Shown here: positions 1-9,426 of the stretch, one piece after another | Layout: each line of letters opens with the position of its first letter | Position numbering within the stretch: the first letter of the stretch is position 1 | Assembly (NCBI GenBank): GCA_963713505.1 | Contig: CAVQMC010000029.1 | Coordinates: 62,001-126,000 of the forward strand | Direction of reading: 5' to 3' | DNA length: 64,000 bases | Source of the DNA: CAVQMC01 sp963713505 | Lineage (GTDB): Bacteria > Bacteroidota > Ignavibacteria > Ignavibacteriales > Ignavibacteriaceae | Position numbers and translations under genes: made by a program | Notes under the pieces: model-generated | Told to the model about the DNA's origin: nothing | Database searches by the model: none | The model's input: the letters and a program-made list of their open reading frames with translations, nothing else

Positions 1-2
1 CG

Positions 3-524
3 GTTAGGTTTTTATCTTTAACCGTATTTATAATTATTGGAGGATTTTTTAATTCTTCAGTTACTCTGCTTAATTATAATTCAAATATTGTTAATTGGAT
101 ACAAAGTTTAGGCCGGATTAATTATCTGTTTAACGGAATTCATAAAATAAATTGGCTGCATTTGAATTTAATTTTATTTGGTGTCCTTATACTTTTAAAT
201 GAAATCAATTTTCTAATAAGATATTTTTTCGAAAAACTTTCGTTATTCCCGGGCGGTTTAGAGAATGAATCTGATAAAAAGAAAATTGATACTCAAGAAT
301 ATAATGCCGGTCGTGTAATTGGAATGCTTGAAAGATTTTTGATTTTCTTATTTGTTTTATTCGGCCAGTATACCGCGATAGGTTTTATAATTGCTGCCAA
401 AGGATTTACGAGATTTAAAGAACTGGATAAAAGAGAATTTGCAGAATATGTCCTTATTGGAACTTTACTTTCGGGCGCATTTGCATTTATAGTTGCGTTA
501 ATTGTAAAAAGTTTGTTAGTCTAA
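3..524 (+). CDS. DUF3307-like multi-pass membrane protein, C-terminal part (5' end outside window)
   Basis: The frame is open from the first complete codon at position 3 to the TAA at 524, so the gene starts before the window; a TTG at 162 is internal. The visible part is very hydrophobic, with at least three membrane segments, and contains 'GRVIGMLERFLIFLFVLFGQ' followed by a 'KGFTRFKELDKREFAEY' cytoplasmic loop and a last transmembrane helix. This arrangement resembles the C-terminal half of DUF3307 membrane proteins, which have no established function. The family match is from recall, not a search. A gap of about 180 bases with no gene separates it from the next CDS. Confidence 0.6.
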   Translation, partial: VRFLSLTVFIIIGGFFNSSVTLLNYNSNIVNWIQSLGRINYLFNGIHKINWLHLNLILFGVLILLNEINFLIRYFFEKLSLFPGGLENESDKKKIDTQEYNAGRVIGMLERFLIFLFVLFGQYTAIGFIIAAKGFTRFKELDKREFAEYVLIGTLLSGAFAFIVALIVKSLLV

Positions 525-702
525 TCTTTCCATGGAAAAAATCCGCTCATTAAAATTAATCTAAATCAAATAACATCAATTATTTACACTTTCGTGATAA
601 TTTTTATCCACCGGATTTATACATTAAAACCAAATCAGAATAAATTCTAATAATTTATTACTTTTTTGTTCGCGGTTTGTTGAAAAATCATCGGAGGAAT
701 TA

Positions 703-2677
703 ATGTTTAATTTATTACAGAAAGTTTTTTTACTAGTGATTGCTGCGGGTTTTTGTCTTTCACTTTATAGTCAGAATTATGATACACTGTTATAATCAAA
801 CTTCATCTCCGTCCGGAAATTTACAGCTTTCTTCAATCATCAGTGAAAGTGGTTTCGAAACTAATTACAGCAGTTATGGAGCCGATGATTTTGTATCGAA
901 TGATCAATGGACTTTAAAAGAAGTTGCTGTAATCGGTGGTTTTTATAATGGTTCAACATTTGCCCATTATTTTAAAGTATATATTTATGCAAATAACCCG
1001 GGCAGCAATTTGCCTGGAGGACAAATTTATGAAAGTGGAACTTATTTAAATAATGTTGAAGATAGTATAATTACAATTCCATTAAGTGATAGTTTAACGC
1101 TGCCCCCAGGCCATTATTGGATCTCTGTTGCAGCTTCAGTTGTTTTGGGAAATGCAGAGTGGGGCTGGAAACCTTCATCAAGCACCAACTATAACGAAGC
1201 TGTTTGGGAAAATCCCGCTGACGGATTTGGAACCGGTTATACAACCTGGACTCCCATTACAACTGTTTTTAACGGAACAACTGAAAAGGATTATTCTTTT
1301 GCAATTATGGGAATTAAGGGAACACCTGCTTCTAATCCTGATCCTATAAATAATGATCTTGCAGTAAATCTTGATAAAAATATTTCATGGACAAATCCTT
1401 CTAATAGCGATTCGATTGAAGTTTATTGGGGAAGTAATCCTAATAATTTAACTTCTGTTTATTCCGGTGTTCCGATTACTTCATACGATCCGGGTTCATT
1501 AAATTATTATACAAAATATTATTGGAAAGTTGCTGAAATAAATGATAACGGAAGGAGCACTGCTTTCCTATGGAATTTTACAACTATACTAAATCCTAAT
1601 GAACCTTTAAATGCGGATTTTGAAGATCAAATATTTCCGGCACCAGGATGGTCATATGGAATGGATGGTGAAAACTGGTGGTTTTTAGGATATTACAGTG
1701 CTTACGGAATTGGTAATTATTCTGCGATTCAAAGCTTTTATAGTGATCCTGCAGGAAATCAAAACTCTCTGCTGACACAAACATTTAATTCAACCGGACA
1801 GGGAGATACTTTATCTTTTGATCATGCTTATGCTACTGATTTAACTAATTCTGATGATAAGCTACAGATTTATTATTCAACTGATGCTGGTGAAAACTGG
1901 ACTTCATTAGTTTTGCTGCATGGAGGTTCAAACGGAGTTTTGGTTACCGCACCACCGACAAATAATTTCTTTGATCCGGATTCCAGTGAGTGGGGAACAC
2001 TAAAGTTTGCTGTTCCATCAGGAACTAATAGATTTAAATTTACTGCAATAAGTGCTAATGGCAATAATTTATTTATCGATAACATTAAACTGAATAGAGC
2101 TGTTCTTCCCGTTGAACTTACTTCTTTTACAGCAGTATCAAATGGAAATAAAGTACAATTAAATTGGTCAACAGCAACAGAAGAAAACAATAAAGGTTTT
2201 GAAGTTGAAAAAAGTAAAAAGTCAAAATTAAAAAATCAAAAGTGGGAAACGATTGATTTTGTAAACGGACACGGAACCACAACTGAAGCAAATAATTATT
2301 CATATACAGATGAAGGAGTTCAAAACGGGGAATATCAATATAGAATAAAACAAATAGATTTTGATGGAAGTTATAAATATTCTAAAATAATAAATGTGAA
2401 TGTTAATCAGCCGATAGAATATTCACTTTCACAGAATTATCCGAATCCGTTTAATCCAACGACAAATATAAAATATTCAATAAGTTCTAAGCAGTTTGTA
2501 ACCTTAAAGATATATGATGTATTGGGAAATGAAGTAAAAACATTAGTAAGTGAAAATAAAGAATCGGGAAATTATACAGTTAAATTCAACGCATCAAATC
2601 TGGCAAGTGGAATATATTTTTATAGATTGAAAGCAGGTAACTTTTCATCTGTTAAAAAATTAATTCTGCTTAAATAA
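703..2677 (+). CDS. Secreted multidomain protein with T9SS type A sorting domain (one frameshift)
   Basis: The start is ATG 703, preceded by a good ribosome binding site (ggagg, 693-697). It encodes an N-terminal signal peptide ending near 'LSLYSQNYD', then runs into a TAA at about 792-794; removing one T near 791 joins it to the long frame that follows, giving about 658 residues. After the signal come a beta-sandwich (about 40-200), a fibronectin-III-like module (about 205-290), a MAM/choice-of-anchor-J-like module opening 'LNADFEDQIFPAPGW' (about 295-460), a second Fn3-like module, and a C-terminal sorting domain with 'NYPNPFNPTTNIKY' and 'VLGNEVKTLV'. That domain directs export through the type IX secretion system and surface attachment or release. 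The role is probably adhesive or structural; there is no visible catalytic motif. The frame break is more likely a sequence error than decay, since the other 640 codons are open. Confidence 0.8.
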
Positions 2678-2695
2678 AATTTCGATTTAAAACAA

Positions 2696-2728
2696 AAAAC
2701 CCGCAAGATATAATCTCCTGCGGGTTTT
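2696..2728. terminator. Bidirectional intrinsic terminator
   Basis: Perfect 10-bp stem, aaaacccgca (2696-2705) with tgcgggtttt (2719-2728), loop of 13 bases, A-tract on one side and T-tract on the other. It lies between the convergent genes ending at 2677 and 2747 and can serve both. Confidence 0.85.
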
Positions 2729-2746
2729 ATAATTATTTTCAGTTTT

Positions 2747-4069
2747 TTACTTTATAAATTTCTTTTCTCTTAAGATACTTTCTAAAGTAACATCACCGAT
2801 TTCCTGAAGATCATATTTAACTCTTGTAGAAGGTTTGTTAATCTTAATATATCTTCTTAAATCAATCGGTGTTCCTATAATTACAGAATCACATTTTGTT
2901 CTGTTAATTGTAGTTTCCAGATCTTTCATCTGTGCATTGCCGTATCCCATTGCCGGTAAAAGTACTCCGATATTAGGATATTTTTTATAAGTAGCAGTTA
3001 TTGATTTAACGGTATAAGGTCTCGGATCAACAATTTCCGAAGCGCCTAATTTTTGTGCTGCGATTGTTCCGGCACCGTATTTCATTTCTCCGTGCGTTAA
3101 AGTAGGACCATCTTCAACAACCAATACTTTTTTACCTCTCACTACTTCCGGTTTTTCAACAGAAACCGGTGAAGCACCTTCTATAATTGTAGCTTTTGGA
3201 TTTACAGCTTTAATATTATTTCTTACAGTTAAAATATCTTCTGCATCAGCAGTATCAATTTTATTTATAATTGCAACATCAGCCATTCTTAAAGAAGTAT
3301 TTCCTGGATAATAAGTCATTTCGTGTCCGGGTCTGTGAGGATCTACAACTGTAAAAGTAAGATCTGCTTTATAAAATGAAGTATCGTTATTTCCGCCGTC
3401 CCACAAAATAATATCAGCTTCTTTTTCGGCTTCTCTTAAAATAGCTTCGTAATCAACACCGGCATAAATAACTCCGCCGCTTGCAACATGCGGTTCGTAT
3501 TCTTCAATTTCTTCAATTGTACATTTATGTTTTTTAAGATCTGCATAAGTTGCAAATCTTTGAACTTTTTGTTTTACCAAATCGCCGTAAGGCATTGGGT
3601 GGCGAATTGATACAACTTTTTTGCCGGCGTTGCGAAGTATCTCAACAATTTTTCTGGAAGTTTGAGATTTGCCGCTACCGGTTCTAACTGCTAAAACTGC
3701 AATAACAGGTTTTGTACTTTTAACCATTGTTTCTTCGGCACCCATTAATCTGAATGAAACACCGGCAGCATTAACAATCGATGCTTTTGTCATAACATAA
3801 TTAAAAGGAAGATCGGAATATGAAAAAACAACTTCATCAATTTTAAATTTCTTAATAAGTTCGGTTAATTTTGATTCTTCGTAGATCTTAATCCCTTTTG
3901 GATAAAGTTTTCCGGCAAGAGCTGCGGGATAATTTCTACCTTCAATATTTGGAATTTGAGTAGCCGTAAAAGCTTTAACATCATAATCTTTGTTATCTCT
4001 AAAGTAAACATTGAAATTGTGAAAATCACGGCCGGCTGCACCCATAATTAAAACATTTTTCCGAGGCAT
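2747..4069 (-). CDS. COG2403 P-loop GTPase, cyclic 2,3-diphosphoglycerate synthase-like
   Basis: This 440-residue cytoplasmic protein starts at ATG 4069 with ggag seven bases upstream. The N-terminal part (about 1-120) is Rossmann-like, opening 'NVLIMGAAGRDFHNFN'. The P-loop NTPase part begins at 'AVRTGSGKSQTSRK' (Walker A), followed by 'ILWDGGNNDTSF' and an 'INKIDTAD' motif resembling the GTPase N/TKxD element. This is the layout of COG2403, whose founding enzyme in Methanothermus fervidus joins the two phosphates of 2,3-diphosphoglycerate using ATP; cyclic 2,3-diphosphoglycerate is a thermoprotectant and phosphate store in methanogens. Many bacteria carry homologues of unproven activity, so the substrate here is uncertain. 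The gene stands alone, convergent with the T9SS gene and divergent from the M64 peptidase. Confidence 0.75.
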   Translation of the reverse strand: MPRKNVLIMGAAGRDFHNFNVYFRDNKDYDVKAFTATQIPNIEGRNYPAALAGKLYPKGIKIYEESKLTELIKKFKIDEVVFSYSDLPFNYVMTKASIVNAAGVSFRLMGAEETMVKSTKPVIAVLAVRTGSGKSQTSRKIVEILRNAGKKVVSIRHPMPYGDLVKQKVQRFATYADLKKHKCTIEEIEEYEPHVASGGVIYAGVDYEAILREAEKEADIILWDGGNNDTSFYKADLTFTVVDPHRPGHEMTYYPGNTSLRMADVAIINKIDTADAEDILTVRNNIKAVNPKATIIEGASPVSVEKPEVVRGKKVLVVEDGPTLTHGEMKYGAGTIAAQKLGASEIVDPRPYTVKSITATYKKYPNIGVLLPAMGYGNAQMKDLETTINRTKCDSVIIGTPIDLRRYIKINKPSTRVKYDLQEIGDVTLESILREKKFIK

Positions 4070-4425
4070 AAAATATTCTCCTTTGTTTCAGTAAATTTTT
4101 TGTTTTGATTTTTTAGATTGTTATAAAAATTTCATTAAAAATTTAAAAAATCATATTAACTAAATTAAAGCTTTTTCCCCTCAAATTCTTATTGTTTTAG
4201 AACTTTTTATCATATTAAATCAGAATTTATTTTATTATTCAAAACTTTCGGTAATTTTAAATTTTATAAATAAATTGCAATCTGTTTAACAAACAGAAAA
4301 TTAAGTAAAGAATATCATTACAATACGCAAGATATTTGAAACTATTCGTGGTTTTATTTATAAATTTCCTTAGATTTAGAATTATTCTTGACAAAAATTA
4401 ATTTCTTTTAAAAAGGAAATACACA
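4070..4425. other. Divergent intergenic region, no gene
   Basis: These 356 very AT-rich bases separate the divergent GTPase and M64 peptidase genes and must hold both promoters, although none could be assigned securely. A small inverted repeat, ctgttt-aac-aaacag at 4282-4296, could be a regulator site or chance. No ORF of interest was seen. Confidence 0.5.
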
Positions 4426-5903
4426 ATGAAATCTTTGCTGCTAATTCTGTTAACTATTTCCGTTACTTCAATATTTACATTTTCGAAAGATGATCCGATG
4501 TTTGATAAGTATTTTAAAGATCAGACAATGAGAATAGATTATTATCATATCGGCGATGCAAAAACTGAAATTATTACAATTGATAAAGTTTATAAATACG
4601 GAATTTGGGCCGGCAGTAAAACCAATTTAATCGATAAATTTAACAACGGAAAATTTTATTACAAAATTTATGATTTAAAATCCGGTGATTTGATTTATTC
4701 AAAAGGATTCGACAGTTATTTTGGAGAATATGTAACAAGTCAGGAAGCATTGGATGGAATAAAAAGAACATTATCAGGAATCTGCAATCATTCCTTATCC
4801 AAAAGCAAAAATTAAATTTACACTTGAGAGAAGAAACAGACAAAACAAACTTGAAGAAGTATATTCAACTGAAATTGATCCTGCAAGTATTTCAGTAATT
4901 AAAATGAATTATCCTGAAAAAGATGTTAAAATAACAAAGAGTGCTATACAGCGGTGATCCGCATGTTAAAGTTGATGTTGCCATTATCGGAGAGGGATAT
5001 GCAAAAAAAGATGAAGCAAAATTTGATAAAGATTTAGAAAGATTTACAAAAATATTTTTCAGCCAGGAACCTTATAAATCCATGAAAGATAAATTTAATA
5101 TTTATGGAGTATTTAAAGCCTCTGAAGAAAGCGGAGTAAGCGAACCGACACATGGTTCATTTAAAAATACTTTGCTTGGTGCAACATTTAATTCTCTTGG
5201 TTCGGAAAGATATTTATTAACGGAAAATGTTTTTAAACTTCATGATGTTGCCGGCAACGTTCCTTATGATGCAATTTATATTATGGTAAATCATAAACGT
5301 TACGGAGGCGGAGGAATTTATAATTTTTATTGCACTTTTACATCAGATAATGAATGGGCTGCTTATGTATTTCTTCATGAGTTCGGGCATTCTTTTACCG
5401 GCTTAGCAGATGAATATTATACTTCTGATGTTTCTTACAATGATTTTTATCCAAAAGGAGTTGAACCTGTTGAACCAAATATAACTGCTTTATTAAATCC
5501 AAAAAATTTAAAGTGGAAAGATTTAGCCTCACCTGGAATTGAAATTCCGACTCCATGGAAAAAAGCTGAATTTGACAGTATGGATTATGCATGGCAAAAA
5601 CAAAGAAGAGCAATGAACAGCAAAATTGCCGAACTTACCAGAAATGACGCTCCCAAAGCAGAAATTAATAAACTTCAAAAAGAATACAACGAGACGGATA
5701 AAGAACATCAGGCTAAAATTGATGAGTTTTTCCATGCAAGTAAATTTTGGGGAAAAGTCGGTGCTTTTGAAGGAGCCGGTTATTCTGCTAAAGGATTGTA
5801 CAGACCTATGCTGGATTGTATAATGTTTTCTAAAGGTGTAAAACCTTTCTGCAAAGTCTGCGAAGCATCAATTAAAAAAGTTATTGAATCTTACACTAAG
5901 TAG
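4426..5903 (+). CDS. Exported M64-family (IgA peptidase-like) zinc metallopeptidase (two frameshifts)
   Basis: The start is ATG 4426 with an aaaaggaaat ribosome binding site; residues 1-20 form a signal peptide. The N-terminal M64 domain ('MRIDYYHIGDAKTEIITID', then 'GIWAGSKTNL' and 'SGDLIYSKGF') is broken near 4774, where one extra G shifts the frame. The reading then continues as 'ESAIIPYPKAKIKFTLERR' until about 4938, where an extra A shifts it again into 'VLYSGDPHVKVDVAIIGEGY'. The catalytic domain carries the zinc signature 'HEFGHSFTGLADE' with both His and the Glu intact and an expected downstream 'KPFCKVCEASI' tail. The family cleaves secreted or host proteins, the type member cleaving IgA hinge; the substrate here is unknown. 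Corrected length is about 490 residues, normal for the family, so the two breaks look like sequence errors. Confidence 0.8.
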
Positions 5904-6014
5904 ATTCAATTCAAATTGTAATTTTAATTTTTTATTGTACTTGCTTAATAAATTAAATAAAAGTACTTTAATTATTAATAAATACTGCGGGTAATTATTT
6001 AAGGGAGGATCAAA

Positions 6015-6464
6015 ATGTTAAAGAATTATATGAAATCTTTTCTAAGATTAAGTTTAATTGTTCTATTCGCAGTACAATTTTCCTTCTCAACAAATATATA
6101 TGCCCAATCTTTACAACACGTAGAGGATACTATTGGCGGTAATACAAATAATTCATCTACGAATTCGGAATCTAATATAAACTTTTCAACTTATTTATTT
6201 ATAGCTGCCGGTGCGGCAGTGGTAGGATTCGCCGTTTACAAATTATTTATAGAAAAACCGGATGTAAAAAAAGGAGAACCGGATTCGACATCAAATAATA
6301 ATTCTTTTAATATTAATCTTTTAAAATCAAATTCTCTTAATTTTGCAAGCAAAATAGACAAAGCAAGAGATCAAATGCCTTTTGTTATTTATGTTGGTTT
6401 AAAACAAGATGCTATTACTAATTCTCAAAAATCATTTATAATGGGAATTTCATTTAAACTTTAA
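6015..6464 (+). CDS. Small exported or membrane-anchored protein, function unknown
   Basis: The start is ATG 6015 with a strong gggagg site at 6003-6008. The 149-residue product has a signal peptide (about 1-31, ending 'NIYAQS'), an Asn/Ser-rich spacer, one central transmembrane helix 'YLFIAAGAAVVGFAVYKLF', and a polar tail ending in a short beta-strand-like 'FIMGISFKL' with a terminal aromatic/aliphatic pattern seen in outer-membrane proteins. I do not recognise the family. It sits between the M64 peptidase and the chloride channel on the same strand, with gaps of about 110 and 70 bases, so it may be its own transcript. Confidence 0.6.
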   Translation: MLKNYMKSFLRLSLIVLFAVQFSFSTNIYAQSLQHVEDTIGGNTNNSSTNSESNINFSTYLFIAAGAAVVGFAVYKLFIEKPDVKKGEPDSTSNNNSFNINLLKSNSLNFASKIDKARDQMPFVIYVGLKQDAITNSQKSFIMGISFKL

Positions 6465-6536
6465 ATAATTATAATCTTTATTTAACTAAAATATTAAAAT
6501 TAATTCCTTACTTTCTACTCAACCGGAGCTTCAGGA

Positions 6537-8609
6537 GTGAGAATTTCTTCTCTTAAAAAGTACTATACCAGATTATCAATAAAGACTACTACTCTTTTTG
6601 AGAGAGCAAAAATGACCGAGCATACTTTTATGATAATCGTTGCGATTATTATTGGTATTCTCGGCGGGTTTTCTGCAATCGGAATACGTGCAATGATTAA
6701 AGGCTTTTCCGAATTGTCGTTTCCAGGCTCAGGTTCATTTCTTGAAAATGTGATGCATTCACCCTGGTTTATCGTCATTCTGGCCCCAATAGTCGGCGGA
6801 TTGATAGTTGGACCGATCATTTACTTTCTCGCACCCGAAGCTAAAGGTCATGGTGTTCCGGAAGTAATGCAGGCTATTCTTTTAAAAGGGGGAAGTATAA
6901 GACCGCGTGTTGCATTCATCAAAGCAATTGCCTCAGCAATTTCTATAGGAACCGGTGGCTCCGTCGGAAGAGAGGGACCGATTATTCAAATTGGTTCCAG
7001 TTTAGGATCAATGGTTGGGCAATTCTTAAGAATTTCTACAAAAAGATTAAAAACCTTAGTAGGATGCGGAGCCGCTGCCGGAATTGCGGCTGCTTTTAAT
7101 GCACCAATCGCCGGAGCTTTGTTTGCCGTTGAAATTATTTTAATGGATTTTGCCGTTGCTCAATTCTCTCCTATTGTTATTTCCTCTGTAATGGCAACAG
7201 TAATTTCGCATAGTTTCGAGGGAGACTTTGCTGCTTTTTTAGTACCCAAATATCAATTGGCTTCACCTTACGAAATCGGTTTTTACTTTGTGCTTGGTGC
7301 ATTATGCGGATTAGCTTCGTTTGCATTTATTAAATCTTTATACTTTACCGAAGACTTTTTTGATAATAGATTTAATATTCCGGAATATCTAAAACCTGCT
7401 GTGGGTGGACTGATAATCGGGATAGTTGCTTTAGCATTTCCTCAAGTTATGGGTGTGGGTTATGATTCTATAAACAATGCGCTGTATGGAAGGATGATTT
7501 GGTATGTTGCATTAATATTAATATTTGCAAAAATATTGGCAACTTCGGTCACTTTGGGTTCGGGAGGTTCCGGTGGAATTTTTGCACCTTCTTTATTTAT
7601 GGGAGCAATGCTCGGGTATTTCTTCGGATCTTTTGTACATATAACGTTTCCGGAAATTACGGCAACTCCCGGCGCTTATGCTTTGGTTGCAATGGGAGGT
7701 TTGGTCGCGGGAACAACAAGGGCTCCCATTACTGCAATAATTATTGTTTTTGAATTAACAAACGACTATAGAATTATTTTACCATTAATGATTACCTGCA
7801 TTATAAGCATGATTCTTTCTTCAAAACTTTCGAGAGAATCTATTTATACTTTAAAACTTGTTTTAAGAAATATTGGGATAAAAGAAGGATTAGAAACTAA
7901 TGTTATGGAATCAGTCTTTGTTAAAGATGTTTATAAAAAAGAATTTAAACAGATAAGCATTACAGAAAATTTCAGCCAAATTGTAAATGATGTAATTAGA
8001 GCTAAAGATTGGGATTTTCCTGTAGTTGATTCGGAGGGGCATATTAGCGGAATGATTTCTTTGAACGATATTAAAGATCATTTATTTGAAAGAGATTCCT
8101 TATCAAGTATTCTTATTGCCGGGGATATTTCCAATCCTTATTATGAACCACTTTATACCGAAGATAATTGTGCAACGGCTCTTGACAAAATGAAAAAATA
8201 TAAATTTGAAGGACTTCCTGTTGTTGAGCCTTCTAACTCTAACAAAATTATCGGAATGATTTGGAGAAGAGACATTCAGGATGCTTATGATAAAGAAATT
8301 GAAAAAATGGAGTTAACTTCCAATCTTGCTAGTAGAATTACAATGAAAGAAGAAGAAGGCCAGGTTCATTTTATGGAAGGTTATTCGATTACGGAAATTA
8401 ATCCTCCGAAATCTTTCATCAGTAAATCTATCCGGCAGTTAAATATAAGGGTGGAATACGGAGTTGATGTTTTGTCAATCAAAACTAAAACTAAAAAAGG
8501 CGAAAAAATTAATGCCATTCCGAATCCGGAATATATTATTACCAATAATGATACATTAATTATTGCAGGGGAAATTAAAAATATCAACTTTTTGAAGAAC
8601 ATGTCTTAA
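6537..8609 (+). CDS. CLC-family chloride channel/transporter with CBS pair and RCK-C domain
   Basis: The GTG start at 6537 has ggag at 6525-6528; the ATG at 6612 is a possible later start. Residues about 25-430 are the membrane domain with the three CLC selectivity signatures: 'GHGVPEVMQ', 'GSVGREGPIIQIG' (gating Glu146) and 'GSGGSGGIFAPSLF', plus the late pore Tyr in 'SRESIYTLKL'. Residues about 455-595 are two CBS domains, which bind adenine nucleotides in other CLCs. The tail (about 605-690) resembles a TrkA-C/RCK-C domain. The residue after Glu199 in 'LFAVEIIL', aligned by eye with the intracellular proton glutamate E203 of E. coli ClcA, is Ile, which would favour channel over H+/Cl- exchange. 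It is the first gene of the ion/stress block that runs to 16668. Confidence 0.9.
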   Translation: MRISSLKKYYTRLSIKTTTLFERAKMTEHTFMIIVAIIIGILGGFSAIGIRAMIKGFSELSFPGSGSFLENVMHSPWFIVILAPIVGGLIVGPIIYFLAPEAKGHGVPEVMQAILLKGGSIRPRVAFIKAIASAISIGTGGSVGREGPIIQIGSSLGSMVGQFLRISTKRLKTLVGCGAAAGIAAAFNAPIAGALFAVEIILMDFAVAQFSPIVISSVMATVISHSFEGDFAAFLVPKYQLASPYEIGFYFVLGALCGLASFAFIKSLYFTEDFFDNRFNIPEYLKPAVGGLIIGIVALAFPQVMGVGYDSINNALYGRMIWYVALILIFAKILATSVTLGSGGSGGIFAPSLFMGAMLGYFFGSFVHITFPEITATPGAYALVAMGGLVAGTTRAPITAIIIVFELTNDYRIILPLMITCIISMILSSKLSRESIYTLKLVLRNIGIKEGLETNVMESVFVKDVYKKEFKQISITENFSQIVNDVIRAKDWDFPVVDSEGHISGMISLNDIKDHLFERDSLSSILIAGDISNPYYEPLYTEDNCATALDKMKKYKFEGLPVVEPSNSNKIIGMIWRRDIQDAYDKEIEKMELTSNLASRITMKEEEGQVHFMEGYSITEINPPKSFISKSIRQLNIRVEYGVDVLSIKTKTKKGEKINAIPNPEYIITNNDTLIIAGEIKNINFLKNMS

Positions 8610-8745
8610 TATCACAATTTCCAAAAGATAAGTACAAATATTTATTTATCTTTATATAGTTGTTATTTGCAAATATTTTAGAAATAACTTTTCTTCACTG
8701 ATTTTTCATTTTTACTCGATATTTTTTGAATAAAAAAGGAGAGTT

Positions 8746-9426
8746 ATGAGAATTTTGGTAGTGGAAGACGAAGAATCGCTTGCTCTTCGTATTAAAAGCC
8801 TGCTGGAAAGTGAACAATATAAAGTAGAAATAGCTTTTGATGGTCAAGATGGAATGGATCTGGCTGCAACTGAAGAATATGATCTAATTTTACTGGATGT
8901 GCTTTTACCTAAATTAGATGGTGTCCAGATTTTAAAAGAATTAAGAAGACAATCTAAAACCACTCCTGTTTTAATGTTAACAGCAAAAAGTCAAATTGAA
9001 GATAAAGTGCTGGGGCTTGATGCCGGTGCAGATGATTATTTGACAAAACCATTTGCAATTCCGGAATTGTTAGCAAGAGTGAGATCATTGTTAAGAAGAA
9101 AGAGCGAAGTTAAATCATCAAAAATTGGAGTTGGAAATTTAAAAGTTGATACTAATTCAAGAGAAGTAACTGTTGATGATAATCCAGTTAATTTGACATC
9201 AAAAGAATATTCTGTTTTAGAATTTCTTCTTTATAACAAGAATAGGGTTTTATCCAGACTTTCAATTGCCGAGCATGTTTGGGGCGATAATTTCGACTTA
9301 TTTAATATGACTAACTTTGTAGATGTTCATATTAAAAATCTCAGAAAAAAAATCGATACAAAACAAGATAAAAGTTTAATTCAAACTGTCCGCGGTGTTG
9401 GTTATATTATGAAAGACGAAGAATAA
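8746..9426 (+). CDS. OmpR/PhoB-type response regulator
   Basis: The start is ATG 8746 behind aaaaggag. The 226-residue product has a receiver domain (1-115) with the acidic pair in 'VVEDEESLA', phospho-acceptor Asp51 in 'ILLDVLLPKLDG', the Thr in 'LMLTAKS' and Lys in 'YLTKPF'. It is followed by a winged-helix DNA-binding domain (about 128-225) with 'LTSKEYSVLEFLL' and the C-terminal 'TVRGVGYIM' hairpin. It overlaps the downstream kinase by one base (ends 9426, kinase starts 9426), so the two form a cognate pair. Its position between the chloride channel and the S2P/BON/ATPase genes suggests that it regulates the surrounding block; this is inference. Confidence 0.95.
   Translation: MRILVVEDEESLALRIKSLLESEQYKVEIAFDGQDGMDLAATEEYDLILLDVLLPKLDGVQILKELRRQSKTTPVLMLTAKSQIEDKVLGLDAGADDYLTKPFAIPELLARVRSLLRRKSEVKSSKIGVGNLKVDTNSREVTVDDNPVNLTSKEYSVLEFLLYNKNRVLSRLSIAEHVWGDNFDLFNMTNFVDVHIKNLRKKIDTKQDKSLIQTVRGVGYIMKDEE

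Noticed and set aside
6563..6820. Minus-strand 85-residue ORF
   Set aside because: It lies wholly inside the CLC gene in a frame made open by codon composition.
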